The translations under genes and the position numbers were made by a program. 64,000 bases of DNA from Granulosicoccus sp045110475 (GTDB lineage: Bacteria > Pseudomonadota > Gammaproteobacteria > Granulosicoccales > Granulosicoccaceae): the NCBI GenBank assembly GCA_045110475.1, contig JBGCGC010000012.1, positions 98,851-162,850 of the forward strand, read 5' to 3'. Below are positions 9,268 through 18,280 of this stretch, one piece after another. Under the pieces are notes generated by a model that was given only the letters and a program-made list of their open reading frames with translations, had not been told where the DNA came from and searched no databases. Position 1 is the first letter of the stretch. Every line of letters begins with the position of its first letter.

Positions 9268-10696
9268 TGAAGTACTCCGGCAAGCTCAACGCTAATCCAC
9301 CTATGCTGCCAGCACCAAGGGTCAGCACGATATCGCCGTCTTCGATGATGCGCTCAAGCGTCTGTGGTACATCATTGATGCTTTCTACAAAAACCGGATC
9401 GACAGCTCCCCGGTTACGAATGGCTCTGGCCAGTGCCCGGCCATCAGCTCCATTGATGTGCTCTTCACCTGCCGCATAGACGTCCGTCAGCAACAACACA
9501 TCAGTCAGCGACAGTGCTTCGGCAAAGTCTTCAAACAGATCCCGTGTACGCGTGTACCTGTGTGGCTGAAAGACCACAACCAGTCGACGCTCCGGCCACC
9601 CACCTTTAACCGCCTTGAGCGTTGCACTGACCTCGGTAGGGTGATGGCCATAGTCGTCCAGCAATTCTGCAACACCCTTTTCAAACCTCAATTGGCCGTG
9701 GGACTGTGCGCGTCTGCCAACACCGGCGAAACGCAACAGGGCGCGCTTGCAGGACTTCACGTTGACGCCAAGCTCCAGAGCCACAGTGATAGCGGCAAGC
9801 GCATTGAGTACATTGTGATGACCCGGCATGTTAAGCGTGACGCCACGAATTTCACTGCTGACATCACCACCATCATCAATACGCACATCAAAATGCATTC
9901 TCAATCCATCCTGATGAACATTCAGGGCCTGCACATCGGCAGACTCGTCAAAGCCATATGTGCGCACCGGACGCCCCACTCGTGGCAGTACATCACGTAT
10001 GTGTTCGTCATCAATACAGACAATGGCAAGACCGTAGAAAGGCAGATGCATCAGGAAATCGACAAATGTCTGCTTCAGCTTTTCGAAATCACCGTCATAC
10101 GTCGAGAGGTGATCGGCATCAATGTTGGTCACAATCGATATCACTGGCTGCAGATAAAGAAACGAGGCGTCGCTTTCATCAGCTTCTGCCACCAGCCATT
10201 CCGACTGGCCCAGGTAGGCATTAGCAGACGAACTGTTCAGGCGACCACCGATAACATACGTGGGATCCATACCACCCTCGGTTAGCAGACTAGCAACAAG
10301 ACTGGTCGTGGTAGTCTTGCCATGAGTTCCTGCCACGGCAATTCCCTGCTGAAACCGCATCAGCTCAGCCAGCATTTCGGCTCGCCTTACAATGGGGATT
10401 CGCAACTCTCTTGCACGTTCCAGCTCCACGTTGTCAGACGGCACCGCTGTTGAGATAACAACAACATCTGCATCTTCGACATGTTCAGCGACATGGCCTT
10501 GCCTGATCTTGATACCAAGCCCTTCGAGTCTTTGCGTCAAGGCATTGCTGCCCAGATCCGAACCACTGACGCGAAAGCCCAGGTGGTGCATGACTTCTGC
10601 AATGCCACCCATGCCTACGCCACCGATGCCAATGAAGTGCATGGCCCGTACCCGGCGCATCTGGCTTTTTACAACTGGCGAGATATCGACGACCAT
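9260..10696 (-). CDS. murC: UDP-N-acetylmuramate--L-alanine ligase
   Basis: MurC adds L-alanine to UDP-MurNAc, the first amino acid of the stem peptide. The 478-residue frame has the N-terminal Rossmann motif HFIGIGGVGMGGIAEV, the ATP-binding P-loop GTHGKTTTTSL, and the Mur-ligase motif DDYGHHPTEV. The start codon shares one base with the murG stop (TGATG), consistent with translational coupling. Confidence 0.97.
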   Translation of the reverse strand: MVVDISPVVKSQMRRVRAMHFIGIGGVGMGGIAEVMHHLGFRVSGSDLGSNALTQRLEGLGIKIRQGHVAEHVEDADVVVISTAVPSDNVELERARELRIPIVRRAEMLAELMRFQQGIAVAGTHGKTTTTSLVASLLTEGGMDPTYVIGGRLNSSSANAYLGQSEWLVAEADESDASFLYLQPVISIVTNIDADHLSTYDGDFEKLKQTFVDFLMHLPFYGLAIVCIDDEHIRDVLPRVGRPVRTYGFDESADVQALNVHQDGLRMHFDVRIDDGGDVSSEIRGVTLNMPGHHNVLNALAAITVALELGVNVKSCKRALLRFAGVGRRAQSHGQLRFEKGVAELLDDYGHHPTEVSATLKAVKGGWPERRLVVVFQPHRYTRTRDLFEDFAEALSLTDVLLLTDVYAAGEEHINGADGRALARAIRNRGAVDPVFVESINDVPQTLERIIEDGDIVLTLGAGSIGGLALSLPEYFNA

Positions 10697-11784
10697 CAGC
10701 GTGATACCTCCAGCAATGCATAGGCAACCGTTGCGGCGGCATTCGGAACAAAGCAGCCGCGTGCAGCCACACTCATCATTTCAAGTTTCTGACGATCTTC
10801 AGACAGGGTCATCAGCTCTTTGGCCAGTGACTGCGCACTCAAGGTGCTCTGTGGCATGAGCAGTGCCGCTCCAAGGTCTGACAAATGTCGAGCGTTCAAT
10901 GTCTGGTGGTCATCGACAGCATAAGGAAAAGGGACAAGGATGCCGGGCAAGCCAATTGCACCAAGCTCTGTAACAGTCATCGCACCACTGCGACAGATAA
11001 CTACATCGGCACTTTGATATGCCTGTGTCATATCCTCGATAAATTCGCTGACAAGCACTTGCGCATACGTGGCCTTTCGGTATTGCATGCGAACATCAGC
11101 GGCATCAGCACGCCCGCTCTGATGGTGAACAACTACCGACTGGTTCATCAAGGCTATCGCCTGTGGCACCAGCTCATTAAGCGCACTCGCACCGCGACTG
11201 CCACCCACGACCAGCACACGAAGCGGCTGACTAGCGTCGGAATTGATCACAGCAGGCTCGCCAGCCAGAGCTTCCATATCCGCGCGCACCGGATTACCCA
11301 CCACGGTTGCATTGCGTGATGCCTTGAATACATTGGGCCAGGCGCTGAACACGCGAGTCGCAAAACCACTGAGCCAACGATTGGTCATGCCCGCAACCGC
11401 GTTCTGTTCATGCAGTACCAATGGCTTGCGTAGAAGCAAGGCTGCAAGACCCACTGGACCTGACACAAACCCGCCCATACCCAGTACCGCTCTTGGCTTA
11501 AGGGCTCGCATCTGCCGCACGCTCTGTACCAGAGCACGCCCAAGCCTGAAAGGACCCAGCAAGGTTTCAAAGACCGTTTTTCCACGCAGTCCGGCCACAT
11601 CAATCCAGCACATCTGTATGCCATCTGCGGGCACCATAGTGGCTTCAAGCCCACGCTTGGTTCCAAACCAGACGACCGGTACGTTTTGAGACTTCAACAC
11701 AGCGGCAACAGCCAGCGCAGGAACAACATGACCTCCAGTGCCTCCCGCTGCGATAACCACGGCACGCCTTCTCGAGCTACTCAT
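10696..11784 (-). CDS. murG: UDP-GlcNAc:lipid I N-acetylglucosaminyltransferase
   Basis: MurG converts lipid I to lipid II at the inner face of the cytoplasmic membrane. The 362-residue GT28-family protein has the N-terminal glycine loop AAGGTGGHVVPALAVA, the GMGGFVSGPVG and HEQNAVAGMTNRW motifs, and the C-terminal donor-binding region with SRGASALNELVPQA and CRSGAMTVTELGAIGLP. It overlaps ftsW by 4 bases. Confidence 0.97.
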   Translation of the reverse strand: MSSSRRRAVVIAAGGTGGHVVPALAVAAVLKSQNVPVVWFGTKRGLEATMVPADGIQMCWIDVAGLRGKTVFETLLGPFRLGRALVQSVRQMRALKPRAVLGMGGFVSGPVGLAALLLRKPLVLHEQNAVAGMTNRWLSGFATRVFSAWPNVFKASRNATVVGNPVRADMEALAGEPAVINSDASQPLRVLVVGGSRGASALNELVPQAIALMNQSVVVHHQSGRADAADVRMQYRKATYAQVLVSEFIEDMTQAYQSADVVICRSGAMTVTELGAIGLPGILVPFPYAVDDHQTLNARHLSDLGAALLMPQSTLSAQSLAKELMTLSEDRQKLEMMSVAARGCFVPNAAATVAYALLEVSR

Positions 11785-12995
11785 GGATAGGCCTCTTCAG
11801 CCAGGGAATCACCTGCGCGCAGTGCAATACGTTCATCCTGCGCAAGTTCCCATTCCACCCGCAACAAAAGACTGAACGCGATGGCAAATACAATGGCGCT
11901 GCTTCCGCCATAACTCATCAATGGCAAGGTGATACCTTTAGTCGGCAATACACCAAGGCAAACACCCATATTGATAAACGATTGAAGCCCGATCCATATA
12001 CCGATGCCCAGTGCAACGAAGCCTGCAAATCGATTGCCTTGCTCATCCGCCTTGCGCGATAGACAAAAGCAGCGCCAGACGATAAACACATACAGACTGA
12101 TGGTCGCTACCGCACCGATCAATCCCAGCTCCTCGCTCAAGACAGCAAACAGGAAGTCAGTGTGAGCTTCCGGGAGAAATTCCATTTTCTGGATACTGTT
12201 TCCAAAGCCGACCCCAGTAATGCCACCGCTGCCTATGGCAATGAGGGAATTTGTCAGCTGGTAACCTGAATCAAATGCATCTTCGAAGGGATCCATGAAG
12301 CTGACAAATCGTCGAAGACGATAAGGTGAGAGCATGATCAGGAACGTACCCACAGCACCGAGAACCGCGATAAGGGAGACAAACTGGCTGAACCTGACGC
12401 CGGCTACAAATAGCATCAGCGTGGCAGTTGAGGCAATCACCACAGCAGCACCAAAGTCTGGCTCAAGCAGCAACAATGCACACGCCAGAGATATGAGAAG
12501 TAGTGGCCGGGCAAAACCGCCGAATGTGGTTTGCACCAGATGCCCGCGACGCACCAGATACCCCGCCAGATACACAATGATGAACAACTTGACGGTTTCG
12601 GACACTTGTATCGTGAAAAAGCCTAGATCTATCCATCGGCGACTACCGTTGACTTCCTTGCCAATGAACGGCACCAGAACAAGGACAAGGCCCAGCATGG
12701 ATATGATGATCAGATGAGGACCATATTTTTCCCAGACCGACAATGGAATACGAAAAACGACTGCTCCGATACAACAGCCAATTGCCAGAAAAATCAGTTG
12801 CCGGATGACAAAGTAGAACGGTGTCTGGTGAGTACTCTGAGACACAGCCGTTGATGCCGATGCAATCATGACAGCACCGAACAAGGCAAGCGCTACAATA
12901 CTCACCAGCAAGGCGTGATCGGAAAACCGAACATTTCTGGTGTTCGTGACTGTGGAGACACGGCCTGATGCTACGCGACTGATGACGCTGCTCAT
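11781..12995 (-). CDS. ftsW: Septal peptidoglycan glycosyltransferase FtsW (SEDS)
   Basis: FtsW is a polytopic SEDS-family glycan polymerase working with PBP3 at the septum. The 404-residue frame has about ten hydrophobic segments, the conserved large-loop region GSGGITGVGFGNSIQKMEFLPE-like sequence with EAHTDFLFAV, and the family motif LMSYGGSSAIVF near the C-terminus. The N-terminal 25 residues are polar and probably cytoplasmic. It overlaps both murG and murD by 4 bases. Confidence 0.96.
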   Translation of the reverse strand: MSSVISRVASGRVSTVTNTRNVRFSDHALLVSIVALALFGAVMIASASTAVSQSTHQTPFYFVIRQLIFLAIGCCIGAVVFRIPLSVWEKYGPHLIIISMLGLVLVLVPFIGKEVNGSRRWIDLGFFTIQVSETVKLFIIVYLAGYLVRRGHLVQTTFGGFARPLLLISLACALLLLEPDFGAAVVIASTATLMLFVAGVRFSQFVSLIAVLGAVGTFLIMLSPYRLRRFVSFMDPFEDAFDSGYQLTNSLIAIGSGGITGVGFGNSIQKMEFLPEAHTDFLFAVLSEELGLIGAVATISLYVFIVWRCFCLSRKADEQGNRFAGFVALGIGIWIGLQSFINMGVCLGVLPTKGITLPLMSYGGSSAIVFAIAFSLLLRVEWELAQDERIALRAGDSLAEEAYP

Positions 12996-14299
12996 GCTGC
13001 CAGCACCTCTTGTACAGCCGCCACAAACTGCTCGCCTCGGTCTTCAAAGTTCCTGAACATGTCAAAGCTTGAGCATGCAGGTGATAGCAATACGACATCG
13101 CCTGATGAGGCCCGTAAGCTTGCAAGGTTGACAGCACCAGACAATGTCTCTGCCATCTCAATGTCTGCGCAACCGCTTAATTGATCAGCAATGAGCTGAC
13201 GATCCTGGCCAATCAGCACCAGCAGTTTCACGTACTGCCGGACTGTGGAGGATAGCGGCGAAAAATCTGCCCCCTTACTCATGCCTCCGGCAATGAGAAT
13301 GACCGGGCCTGGCATGGCGACAACTGCTTTCTGGCAGGCATCAACGTTTGTGCCTTTGGAATCGTTGTACCAGCGAACACCGCGCCGCTCACCAATGTAT
13401 TCACTGCGATGTGCCAATCCCTTGAAATGCTCAAGCGATGCCAACAGCGCATGTCTTTCCAACGGCATCGATGCAAGCAGTGGCGCCGCCAGTGCAACAA
13501 CCGCCAATGCATTTGCCACATTGTGTTCACCCGGTACCGCTAGTGCAATGTCATCCAGAATTGATCGATGCCAATGACAACAATCACTACCGGGTTCACC
13601 GGTGGTGAAGAAACTGCACTCCCCGCTCACATTATCCGAAGGCCACGTACGCTCATCGTCACGATTGGCCACACAATAAACGGCATTTCGGTAAACACTG
13701 CGTTTTACAGAAGCATAGTGTTCAATGTTCTCGTATCGATCTCTGTGATCGTCACTGACATTAAGCACCGCCGCCGACAACGGGCGCAGCGAACGGGTTG
13801 ATTCCAGTTGATAGCTGGACAATTCGAGTACCAGCACGTCTGCATCACTCAACAGACTGTCCAGAGCGGGGTCTCCAATGTTTCCACACGCTGCAGCATT
13901 GATCCCACAGGCACAGAGTGCATCGGCCAGCCATGCAACGACGGTGCTCTTGCCATTCGATCCTGTCACTGCAACAACGGGTACCGCCACCGCACTTGCA
14001 AACAGTTCGATATCACCAATGACATCAATTCCAGATTCCAGAGCGGCGACTACGGCCGGATGAGCTCTGGGCACACCGGGGCTGAGAATAATGACATCAA
14101 ACCGGCAAAACAACTCGGCGTGAAACGTTCGATGCAGCTGCGGCTGCACGTCAAGGTTCATGAGGTTGCTTTCGCTGACATTCTCATCAGCAATGTCGAA
14201 CCCGACACCGTGACGCGATAAAAACCTTGCAACAGAGGTACCCGTTACACCCAGTCCGACGACCAGTACTTTTTTCTCTTTGAGTTCGGTGATATTCAT
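12992..14299 (-). CDS. murD: UDP-N-acetylmuramoyl-L-alanine--D-glutamate ligase
   Basis: MurD adds D-glutamate to UDP-MurNAc-L-Ala. The start is MNITELKEKKVLVVGLGVTG, whose ATG shares one base with the mraY stop (TGATG); the open frame runs 29 codons further upstream inside mraY but has no family support. At 435 residues it has the P-loop GSNGKSTVVAWLAD and the motifs YNDSKGTNVDAC and LLSPACSSFDMF. It overlaps ftsW by 4 bases. Confidence 0.97.
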   Translation of the reverse strand: MNITELKEKKVLVVGLGVTGTSVARFLSRHGVGFDIADENVSESNLMNLDVQPQLHRTFHAELFCRFDVIILSPGVPRAHPAVVAALESGIDVIGDIELFASAVAVPVVAVTGSNGKSTVVAWLADALCACGINAAACGNIGDPALDSLLSDADVLVLELSSYQLESTRSLRPLSAAVLNVSDDHRDRYENIEHYASVKRSVYRNAVYCVANRDDERTWPSDNVSGECSFFTTGEPGSDCCHWHRSILDDIALAVPGEHNVANALAVVALAAPLLASMPLERHALLASLEHFKGLAHRSEYIGERRGVRWYNDSKGTNVDACQKAVVAMPGPVILIAGGMSKGADFSPLSSTVRQYVKLLVLIGQDRQLIADQLSGCADIEMAETLSGAVNLASLRASSGDVVLLSPACSSFDMFRNFEDRGEQFVAAVQEVLAA

Positions 14300-15381
14300 C
14301 AGCGAATCTTCAGGGTGGACAAACCCACCAGCACGAGAATGACGGTGATGATCCAGAAGCGGACAATGATTCGTGGCTCCGGCCATCCCTTCAGTTCAAA
14401 GTGATGGTGTATCGGTGCCATGCGAAAAATTCGCTTGCCGGTCAGCTTGAACGAGCTCACTTGCAGAATGACCGACACCGCTTCGAGAACAAAGATGCCG
14501 CCCATGATGAACAACACCAGCTCCTGCCGGACCATGATGGCAACGACACCCAGCGCTGCACCGATGCTGAGCGCGCCCACATCACCCATGAAAACCTGCG
14601 CCGGATATGTGTTGAACCACAGGAACCCCAAACCGGCCCCAACCAGCGCACTGCAGAAAACCGTAAGCTCACCGGCACCCTTGATATTAGGAATTCCAAG
14701 ATACCCTGCGAAGATCGCGTGCCCCGCAAGGTAGGCAATTAATCCAAGACCGGCTGCAACCATTACCGACGGCAGAATGGCCAGACCATCAAGCCCATCT
14801 GTCAGATTGACCGCATTGCTGCTACCAACGATGACCAGAAATGCGAACGGAATGAACACCCAACCCAGATAGATAACTGTTTCCTTGAAAAACGGGACGA
14901 TCAACTCAAGCTCTTCGCGTTGACTAACGGTCAGATAGAGCGCGACCACTGCCACACCGGCAACCGCTGTCTGCCAGAACAGTTTCTCTTTAGCCGTCAG
15001 CCCGACTGAATTGGATAAAACCACCTTCCGATAATCATCCACCCAACCGATGGCACCAAAACCGATAGTGACGAACAACACGACCCATACCTGCCGTACA
15101 CCCAGGTCAGACCATATCAATGTGCTTAATGCAACAGCGATGATAATCATTGCACCACCCATCGTTGGTGTTCCCTGCTTAACCAGATGAGACTGCGGAC
15201 CATCCGAACGTACTGATTGCCCGATCTTGGCCGCGGTCAGCCAGCGTATCAATCTGGATCCGAAAAGCAGGCACACAACCAATGCCGTGAGCGCAGCGAA
15301 GATAGCGCGCAAGGTGATATAGCGAACGACATCAAAACCCGGATCAACGCCCGACAACCAATCGCTGAGCAGAAGCATCAT
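14299..15381 (-). CDS. mraY: Phospho-MurNAc-pentapeptide transferase MraY
   Basis: MraY transfers phospho-MurNAc-pentapeptide to undecaprenyl phosphate to make lipid I. It is 360 residues, the usual length, with about ten membrane segments. Conserved motifs are GTPTMGGAMII, DDYRKV, SNAVNLTDGLDGLA, MGDVGALSIGAALG and the HHH motif in MAPIHHHFELKG. Two adjacent ATG codons (15381 and 15378) overlap the murF stop. Confidence 0.97.
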   Translation of the reverse strand: MMLLLSDWLSGVDPGFDVVRYITLRAIFAALTALVVCLLFGSRLIRWLTAAKIGQSVRSDGPQSHLVKQGTPTMGGAMIIIAVALSTLIWSDLGVRQVWVVLFVTIGFGAIGWVDDYRKVVLSNSVGLTAKEKLFWQTAVAGVAVVALYLTVSQREELELIVPFFKETVIYLGWVFIPFAFLVIVGSSNAVNLTDGLDGLAILPSVMVAAGLGLIAYLAGHAIFAGYLGIPNIKGAGELTVFCSALVGAGLGFLWFNTYPAQVFMGDVGALSIGAALGVVAIMVRQELVLFIMGGIFVLEAVSVILQVSSFKLTGKRIFRMAPIHHHFELKGWPEPRIIVRFWIITVILVLVGLSTLKIR

Positions 15382-16772
15382 GAGTGCGCACCTGCGGCTA
15401 CAGTGTCCGATTGACCCGTGCCAGATGACAATACGGCATTGACGACTCGCTCCATACGTGCACTTCTGGAGCCTTTGATCAAAACGGTCACATCATCAGC
15501 CAGGCACTCACGCAGACTGGCAATCAATGACTCGTGATCGACAAAATGTGCGCCTTGTTCAGGTACTGGCCCAAATGCTGAATCATGGAATGCTTTGCAG
15601 GTTTCAGATGAAAGAGCACCGGTAGTCCACAACCCTTCGATGCCCTGCTCTCTGGCAAACTGGCCGATCTCACTGTGCATTGACGGCGCATCCGGGCCCA
15701 GCTCTCCCATATCGCCCAGCACCAGATACCGCTTGCCACGATGTGCAGCCAGCACCTCGATGGCTGAACGAACCGAATCAGGATTGGCGTTGTAACTATC
15801 ATCGATAATCGCAGCACCCTGTGCACCTGGTTTCCTCTCCAGCCGTCCCGGTACCGGCGAGACCGCTTCCAGCCCCCTGATAATGGAATCAGCCTGCACG
15901 TCCATACATTGCGCAGCGGCTACTGCCGCTAGTGCATTCAGAACATTGTGCTTGCCCGCGAGTCGAAAGCGCGGAGAAATCGTCTTACCGATGCTGTTGA
16001 TCAGCAGCTCGTGACCGAACGAGCCTGATACATCAGCATCGTCGGTTAAACCAAACTCGCGTGTCCGACAATGCAAACAAGCGGCGCGCATGACATCTGC
16101 AAAGGCGTCATCTGCGTTTATCACACCATAGCCGTCAGACTTCAATCCCGCATATATTTCCGACTTGGCATTCGCGATACCTTCGACACTGCCAAAGCCT
16201 TCAAGATGTGCTGTACCGATGTTGGTCACTACCGCAACATCAGGCTCAACCAATGCAACCAGTCGTGCAATTTCGCCCGCATGGCTGGCACCCATCTCGA
16301 CGACAGCATAGTCATGCTCCTTGCGCATGTTCAAAAGCGTCAGTGGTACGCCAAGCTCGTTGTTCAGGTTACCCTTGGTTGCCAGTACCGGCCCCTGCTG
16401 CTGCAAAATGCAGGTAATGATTTCCTTGACGGTTGTCTTGCCGTTACTCCCCGTCACAGCAACTGTTGGAATGGCAAATCTGGACGCCCAGAACTTACCT
16501 AATCGACCCAGAGCGGTCTGTGTATCGGCCACCCGTAACTGCGGAAGCTCGCAGTTGACCTCTTCATGAACCATGATGGCAGCTGCCCCTGCCTCTCGTG
16601 CCGCCTCAACGAACGCATGCCCATTGAAGCGTTCACCAACGATGGCTATGTAAAGCTCACCCGGCTTGAGAGTGCGCGTATCGATACTGACACCCTCAAC
16701 GGCAACACTTCCACCTATCAAGGCAGCATCAAGAGGTGCAACACATTCACTCAATTCCAGCTGGAAACTCAT
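15378..16772 (-). CDS. murF: UDP-MurNAc-tripeptide--D-alanyl-D-alanine ligase
   Basis: MurF adds D-Ala-D-Ala to complete the pentapeptide. The 464-residue frame has the ATP P-loop GSNGKTTVKEII, the middle-domain motifs VEMGASHAGEI and ITNIGTAHLEGF-like sequence, and the C-terminal DDSYNANPDSVRSA motif. Overlaps of 4 bases with murE and mraY support one polycistronic message. Confidence 0.97.
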   Translation of the reverse strand: MSFQLELSECVAPLDAALIGGSVAVEGVSIDTRTLKPGELYIAIVGERFNGHAFVEAAREAGAAAIMVHEEVNCELPQLRVADTQTALGRLGKFWASRFAIPTVAVTGSNGKTTVKEIITCILQQQGPVLATKGNLNNELGVPLTLLNMRKEHDYAVVEMGASHAGEIARLVALVEPDVAVVTNIGTAHLEGFGSVEGIANAKSEIYAGLKSDGYGVINADDAFADVMRAACLHCRTREFGLTDDADVSGSFGHELLINSIGKTISPRFRLAGKHNVLNALAAVAAAQCMDVQADSIIRGLEAVSPVPGRLERKPGAQGAAIIDDSYNANPDSVRSAIEVLAAHRGKRYLVLGDMGELGPDAPSMHSEIGQFAREQGIEGLWTTGALSSETCKAFHDSAFGPVPEQGAHFVDHESLIASLRECLADDVTVLIKGSRSARMERVVNAVLSSGTGQSDTVAAGAHS

Positions 16773-18280
16773 GATGCTATTCCCAGTAACAACTGCGCCT
16801 GTTCACGATCACTGAAGTGATGCTGCTCAGTACCAATGATCTGATAGTCCTCGTGACCTTTGCCGGCAATCAGCACCAGATCTCCAGCCTGCGCAGAGAC
16901 AAGCGCATGCCGAATGGCATCTGCCCGATCCGCTATCACCGTGACGTTTTCTGTCGTGTCAAAGCCATCCAGGACATCATTGATGATGTCCTCAGAGCGC
17001 TCGGTACGCGGGTTGTCATCAGTGAGCACCACCTGATCAGCCGTTTGTGCCGCCTGTGCCATCGGTGCGCGCTTACCTTTGTCGCGATCACCACCACAAC
17101 CAAACACAACCCATAGCTGCCCGGCGCAATGCACCCTTACGCTATCGATAGCCACCTGCAAGGCATTGGGTGTATGACTGTAATCAATGACCACTGTTGG
17201 TTTGTCGCCGCCACCCAGGCGCTCCATACGACCCGCCACAGGTTTTACAGCACTAACACAATGACTCGCATCGTTAGCTGCCATTCCACAGGCACGCAAG
17301 CTGGCGTAGCTTGCCAGCAGGTTATCAACATTGAATCGGCCCAGAAGATCGGAGACTACGGTGCGTGTTCCTGCATCATCAGTCAAATCGAAAGTAAGAC
17401 CGGAATCGGTTGTCAGCACGTTTCTGGCAAGTACTCGATGATCAGTTGATTGACCTGACTCACCTTTGGCTGAATAGGAAAAACAGGGCACATGATCAAT
17501 CCGGTCAATCAAATCCCGACCCATTGAATCATCCGCATTCAATACCAGAGCCTGCAGCGAAGCCCAGTGAAACAGACGTTCCTTGGCAGCCCGGTAGGCT
17601 TCTACCGTGACGTGATAGTCGAGATGATCGCGCCCCAGATTCGTTAACACAGCGACATCCAGCGCAAGCCCGTTCAGCCGTCCTTCCGCTATGCCGTGTG
17701 AAGAGGCTTCGAGTGCGATAAACGTGGCGCCCTGGTCACGCATGACAGCCAGCATGCGACGAAGCGTCACACAGTCCGGTGTTGTCAGATCGGTCTGTTC
17801 CAGCGCATTACCAATTCCCCAGCCCAGCGTGCCGATATATCCACATGATTGATGATTTGCAGCAAACGCTTGTGCGATGAAACGACAAACGGAGGTCTTG
17901 CCGTCCGTGCCGGTTACCGCCACCATCGTCATGGATTTATCAGGCTCGCCGTAAAACCGCGATGCAATGTCGCCACATCGATGATCAAGACCTGTGACCG
18001 CGACGACCGCGACATCACGAGCAACCAGTTCATCAATGATTGCATTGAATTGCCTGAACGTGGCATCTGAAGCCAAAACAGCAACAGCTCCGGCGTCAAC
18101 TGCATTCAATGCATAGTGCATACCATGTGTCGTCGCACCACCGACGGCCAGATAGGCGTCTCCGGCACTCACCAGACGACTGTCCAGATTGACACCTGTT
18201 ACTGCAATAGCAGGTACACCCTCACTCACCCATGGACTCAACAAGGCGTCCAGCGACCAGTTGTAGTCAACGGCGCTCAT
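16769..18280 (-). CDS. murE: UDP-MurNAc-L-Ala-D-Glu--meso-DAP ligase
   Basis: MurE adds the third stem residue. The P-loop is GTDGKTSVCRFIAQ. The motif DDNPRTE contains the DNPR signature that in characterised MurE enzymes recognises meso-diaminopimelate rather than lysine, so a DAP-type wall is expected. Length is 503 residues. It overlaps ftsI by 4 bases at its start and murF by 4 at its end. Confidence 0.97.
   Translation of the reverse strand: MSAVDYNWSLDALLSPWVSEGVPAIAVTGVNLDSRLVSAGDAYLAVGGATTHGMHYALNAVDAGAVAVLASDATFRQFNAIIDELVARDVAVVAVTGLDHRCGDIASRFYGEPDKSMTMVAVTGTDGKTSVCRFIAQAFAANHQSCGYIGTLGWGIGNALEQTDLTTPDCVTLRRMLAVMRDQGATFIALEASSHGIAEGRLNGLALDVAVLTNLGRDHLDYHVTVEAYRAAKERLFHWASLQALVLNADDSMGRDLIDRIDHVPCFSYSAKGESGQSTDHRVLARNVLTTDSGLTFDLTDDAGTRTVVSDLLGRFNVDNLLASYASLRACGMAANDASHCVSAVKPVAGRMERLGGGDKPTVVIDYSHTPNALQVAIDSVRVHCAGQLWVVFGCGGDRDKGKRAPMAQAAQTADQVVLTDDNPRTERSEDIINDVLDGFDTTENVTVIADRADAIRHALVSAQAGDLVLIAGKGHEDYQIIGTEQHHFSDREQAQLLLGIAS

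Noticed and set aside
9458..10285. A 275-codon plus-strand frame
   Set aside because: Entirely antisense to murC, with no ribosome-binding site or recognisable domain.
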